Positions 7,051-9,799 of a DNA stretch of 9,799 bases are shown here, piece after piece. The notes under the pieces were generated by a model. That model was given only the letters and a program-made list of their open reading frames with translations. It was not told the DNA's origin and ran no database searches. The position numbers and the translations under genes are program-made. Source of the DNA: Gammaproteobacteria bacterium (GTDB taxonomy: Bacteria > Pseudomonadota > Gammaproteobacteria > Eutrophobiales > Eutrophobiaceae); assembly GCA_003645215.1 (NCBI GenBank), contig QNEM01000058.1, positions 1 to 9,799 of the forward strand. Reading direction: 5' to 3'. Every line of letters begins with the position of its first letter. The stretch's first letter is position 1.

Positions 7051-9108
7051 ATGAATATCATTAGCATCTTTCTGAAAGCAACTTTCTCAAGTCCACTTTC
7101 GATCCTGATCATTGTATTTCATACAGTCTTTATCATTGCATTTATCAATAAAGAACTTTTGTTCGAATTATCAATATCTGAAATATTTATATACTGGGCA
7201 GTCAGTTGTTCACTATCGTTGCTAACATTAAACTGGTTAAGGATCCCCCTGTCGCAATCTAAATCACAGGACGTCACCGCATATGTATTGCTGTTTTTTG
7301 TACTTGTCGAGTGTTTCCTGCTAGTAGCACATTACATCACCGGTGTGCCCATGGATTTCGCTTTAATCTATTATAATTTTAATGAGATCTTTGTACGGGA
7401 AGCACTGGTTTCTATTTTTCTCTCAGGTCAATTTCGTATCGGACTGATGTTTCTCTGCTTTTTAGGAATCAGTCTGTGGCTTATGCACAGGAAATATTTA
7501 CTTTTTTCTCTCGAGCCTGTTAGCAGAACAACAACTGTAATGTTCATCAATGCATTCTTTTTCTTTTCAATATTGTCGTTCACATCTGATTACAGCGCCG
7601 GCATGGCCTTTCTTGGTAAATCTGGATACATGACCCTGGCCAGCCATTCTGATCAAGATGAAGTAATCAATGCAGATAGGCCTGAAATAGAAGCTACAGC
7701 TCAAACTGAAACTGAAACTGAAACTGAAACAGGTTCTTCTGATGAGCCTGTAACAACTCCTCCTTATCAAGCTGAAATAAGAAAAAACAGCAAATTTCCT
7801 TATGTGAATTTTCGCCCACATAGTTCGTCTGCCAGCCTGCAAAATAAACCGCACGTTTTTATCATCGTGGTGGAATCATTTAACGCAAGATTTGTAGAAG
7901 CGCAAACTCAAAATGGGAAAAGTTACACGCCATTCTTTGATGCCCTGATTTCCCGGGGAACCTATTTCGAAAATTTCTTTAGCAACTCCATTCAAACATC
8001 CAGGTCTCAGTTTTCTATACTCTGTGGCGTTCCACCCAGCTATAAGGCAAAAATCTTCACACATCACACTTCCTTGAACCTGAACTGTTTGCCGAAAATT
8101 CTTGGGCAGGAAGGTTACACAAACCTGTTCTTCAAGGCCTATCGCTCTCTGGAATTTGACAACACCGATGCGTTTACCAGGGAAATAGGTTTTGACCATC
8201 GGCACAGTATGGATGCAGAATTTATTAAAAAAGAAGACAAGCCTTTTATCTGGGGTTGGGGATTACAGGATAATATTTTTTACCAGAAGTATTTCTCGTA
8301 TCTTGATGAATTGAATGAACAGCAGCCGGATCAGCTTTTCTTTTCCATGTTGACAACGGTTACCAATCATATGATGTTCGACAAGATCCCCAGGAAACAA
8401 CGTTATCTATATAAGTCACCCAGAAATGTTAAGGAAAACTATGCGAACTCCATTTATCTGTCAGATCGTTATCTCAGGGAATTTTTCAAGCAATTGCAAT
8501 CACGATCCTATTTATCCAACAGCATAGTGATTATTACGGGTGATAATAGTTACCCGGTTGGCGAGCATGGATATATATCGAACGAGGCGAGTTATTATAA
8601 CGAGTTTTTTAAAACGCCCCTGTTAATCGTTTATACCGAAGATAAGGAAGCACACAGGATAGAAAAGGCATATTCTCATGTAGATATTGCCCCCGCCTTG
8701 CTGGAAATCCTCGATATAGAAACAAAGCATCATTTTATTGGCTCATCTGTTTTGACCGGGATTAAAACAGATGATTTGGATACTACACAGGCTGAAGACA
8801 GTCATTCGATTTATATTTCACAACCACACAGCGGGACTTTTCTCGGGACAATAAAATATCCATACAAGTATGTTCAACAGGAGCATTCTGGACGGGAATT
8901 TCTTTATAATATCGAGTCAGATCCTGAGGAACGTACCAATCTAATCAAGGTACAGACACTGGAAAAAGTCATCCAGAAATTACAACAGGCAAATAAATTC
9001 CACTATTTTAACCAAAGCGTGATTGAAGAAAACCGGATTTGGCCGGGGAATGATCAGCCGACTGATCCGATCGCTACTGATCAAGCAGATATTGTCTTTA
9101 TGGAGTAA
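7051..9108 (+). CDS. Membrane-anchored sulfatase-fold transferase, LtaS/MdoB-like
   Basis: The 685-residue protein begins with about five membrane helices (roughly 15-33, 44-63, 75-96, 129-146, 160-178). A Thr-Glu repeat linker follows (219-226), then a periplasmic alkaline phosphatase/sulfatase-fold domain. The catalytic pattern is visible: E275 in IIVVESF, the probable nucleophile T316 in SIQTSRSQ, H440 in VTNHMMF, D498-N499 in ITGDNSYPVGEHG, and the family ending LYNIESDPEERTNL. This layout matches phosphoglycerol or phosphoethanolamine transferases acting on envelope glycans or lipids; the exact donor and acceptor cannot be read from sequence. The LtaS and EptA groups carry Asp-His where this protein has Asp-Asn; arylsulfatases do use Asp-Asn. 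No clear ribosome binding site precedes 7051, but the first helix starts right there. The gene is visibly more AT-rich than the pil genes, which may mean separate acquisition. A role in modifying pilin is speculative. Confidence 0.82.
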   Translation: MNIISIFLKATFSSPLSILIIVFHTVFIIAFINKELLFELSISEIFIYWAVSCSLSLLTLNWLRIPLSQSKSQDVTAYVLLFFVLVECFLLVAHYITGVPMDFALIYYNFNEIFVREALVSIFLSGQFRIGLMFLCFLGISLWLMHRKYLLFSLEPVSRTTTVMFINAFFFFSILSFTSDYSAGMAFLGKSGYMTLASHSDQDEVINADRPEIEATAQTETETETETGSSDEPVTTPPYQAEIRKNSKFPYVNFRPHSSSASLQNKPHVFIIVVESFNARFVEAQTQNGKSYTPFFDALISRGTYFENFFSNSIQTSRSQFSILCGVPPSYKAKIFTHHTSLNLNCLPKILGQEGYTNLFFKAYRSLEFDNTDAFTREIGFDHRHSMDAEFIKKEDKPFIWGWGLQDNIFYQKYFSYLDELNEQQPDQLFFSMLTTVTNHMMFDKIPRKQRYLYKSPRNVKENYANSIYLSDRYLREFFKQLQSRSYLSNSIVIITGDNSYPVGEHGYISNEASYYNEFFKTPLLIVYTEDKEAHRIEKAYSHVDIAPALLEILDIETKHHFIGSSVLTGIKTDDLDTTQAEDSHSIYISQPHSGTFLGTIKYPYKYVQQEHSGREFLYNIESDPEERTNLIKVQTLEKVIQKLQQANKFHYFNQSVIEENRIWPGNDQPTDPIATDQADIVFME
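7705..7728 (+). repeat. Four tandem ACTGAA units in the sulfatase-like gene
   Basis: Four perfect copies of ACTGAA encode Thr-Glu pairs (residues 219-226) in the hydrophilic stretch between the last membrane helix and the catalytic domain. Copy-number change would keep the frame and only alter linker length. Confidence 0.85.
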
Positions 9109-9119
9109 TGGCGGTGGAT

Positions 9120-9799
9120 TCAGGGGCCTGGTTTCGATCCGCGCAAGAGCCAGGCGATATAGATCCCGCCAACAATCCAGACGATGAAAATAGGAACTAA
9201 TGTCACAAGAGCTTTTATTCCAATATAGGTAAAAATGGTTTGCAGGTTGCCCTTGATGAATTCCGGGATCAGGTATTCAAATAATGGTTTCTGAAACGTA
9301 TCAGGGCTCATCATACTGACCGATACACAAATCAGTGAGGTACAGATACTAAGCACTAATATACCCAGTGCTGGGATTCGCCACTTAAGGCTGCTGCTGG
9401 TCCAGAACACAGCCAGGGGCAGGCAAAGGAAGGCTAACATGGGTGTCACATGTCTCGGCCCGGTTGAATAACCGCCATCCCAGAAATGATAGGCAGAGTT
9501 AAATAGAAGGTAGTAAGCAGATAGCATAATAATTGTCAGCAATTCGGCTCGATAATTTTCAAGACGCCAAAGATAATAGATGCCGACTGGCGTCAGCATG
9601 AGGATGGGAGATATCCAGAGAATGCCCCGGTATTGTGAAAACAGGATCTGCAACAGGATCGACAAGTTCGGGAAAGTTATTCCGAAAAACCCCTGTTTCA
9701 TTCCTTCGAAGCCAACCACGTGTTCATAGCCGATGACAAATGGTGAGCCGAAAGCGATGCTATTGTATGCCAGCAGGGGGGAGATAAAAATAATGCCCC
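9120..9799 (-). CDS. Polytopic membrane protein, C-terminal part, possibly GT-C glycosyltransferase-like
   Basis: The frame is open from the stop at 9120-9122 to the window edge, so the N-terminal part is missing. A GTG at 9717-9719 could be taken as a start, but upstream residues continue in the same frame (ISPLLAYNSIAFGSPF, then VIGYEHV) and clearly belong to the protein. About 225 residues are visible, with several membrane helices. Conserved-looking loops include LFSQYRGILWISP and FWDGGYSTGPRHVTP. I recall such 'YRG-L-SP' and 'WDGG-S-GPRH' motifs from uncharacterised bacterial membrane proteins related to GT-C (lipid-linked sugar) glycosyltransferases, but the catalytic N-terminal part, needed to confirm this, is not in the window. 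It converges with the sulfatase-fold gene with an 11-base gap and no obvious terminator between them. Presumed inner-membrane location; substrate unknown. Confidence 0.75.
   Translation of the reverse strand, partial: GIIFISPLLAYNSIAFGSPFVIGYEHVVGFEGMKQGFFGITFPNLSILLQILFSQYRGILWISPILMLTPVGIYYLWRLENYRAELLTIIMLSAYYLLFNSAYHFWDGGYSTGPRHVTPMLAFLCLPLAVFWTSSSLKWRIPALGILVLSICTSLICVSVSMMSPDTFQKPLFEYLIPEFIKGNLQTIFTYIGIKALVTLVPIFIVWIVGGIYIAWLLRGSKPGP

Noticed and set aside
9124..9175. GCCTGG / CCAGGC inverted repeat at the convergent gene ends as a bidirectional terminator
   Set aside because: The arms are only six bases with an 18-base gap, no T run follows, and the sequence is coding for the - strand gene.
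9717..9719. GTG as the start of the - strand membrane protein
   Set aside because: The frame continues upstream to the window edge with residues that fit the same membrane protein family, so the gene is truncated by the window instead.

Overview
The window is the downstream half of a type IV pilus minor-pilin operon, followed by an envelope gene pair. On the + strand, in order: the 3' part of pilV, then pilW, pilX, a very large pilY1 and the pilin gene pilE. Next come a membrane-anchored LtaS/MdoB-type sulfatase-fold transferase on the + strand and, convergent to it on the - strand, the 3' part of a polytopic membrane protein. The gene order pilV-pilW-pilX-pilY1-pilE, the prepilin signatures and the extended type of PilY1 point to a gammaproteobacterium of moderate GC content. 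No species can be named from the sequence, and no rRNA or tRNA is visible.

Region 1 (1-6158) is tightly packed. The pilV and pilW reading frames meet at an ATGA overlap, as do pilW and pilX, and pilY1 follows 27 bases later behind a good ribosome binding site. This looks like one transcript. The products would form the priming and tip complex of the pilus: the minor pilins PilV, PilW and PilX initiate the fibre, and PilY1 is the secreted tip protein carried on it. A hairpin follows pilY1 (6175-6203). pilE then has its own 5' spacer and ribosome binding site, so it may be expressed partly on its own.

Region 2 (6770-7050) is a gene-free spacer with one small AT-rich inverted repeat. Region 3 (7051-9799) is visibly more AT-rich in its coding part. 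It holds the sulfatase-fold enzyme and the convergent membrane protein, only 11 bases apart. Both look like cell-envelope or glycan functions; a role in decorating pilin or lipopolysaccharide is possible but not shown.

The most distinctive object is PilY1 (1390 residues). It has no von Willebrand A domain in front of the propeller. It carries a calcium-type loop inside the propeller and a second Asp/Asn-rich stretch after it. Near the C-terminus is a two-copy repeated module framed by two Gly-Thr/Ser linkers encoded by 6-base tandem repeats, followed by a short tail that resembles other PilY1 proteins. I see no defence system, mobile element or CRISPR array.
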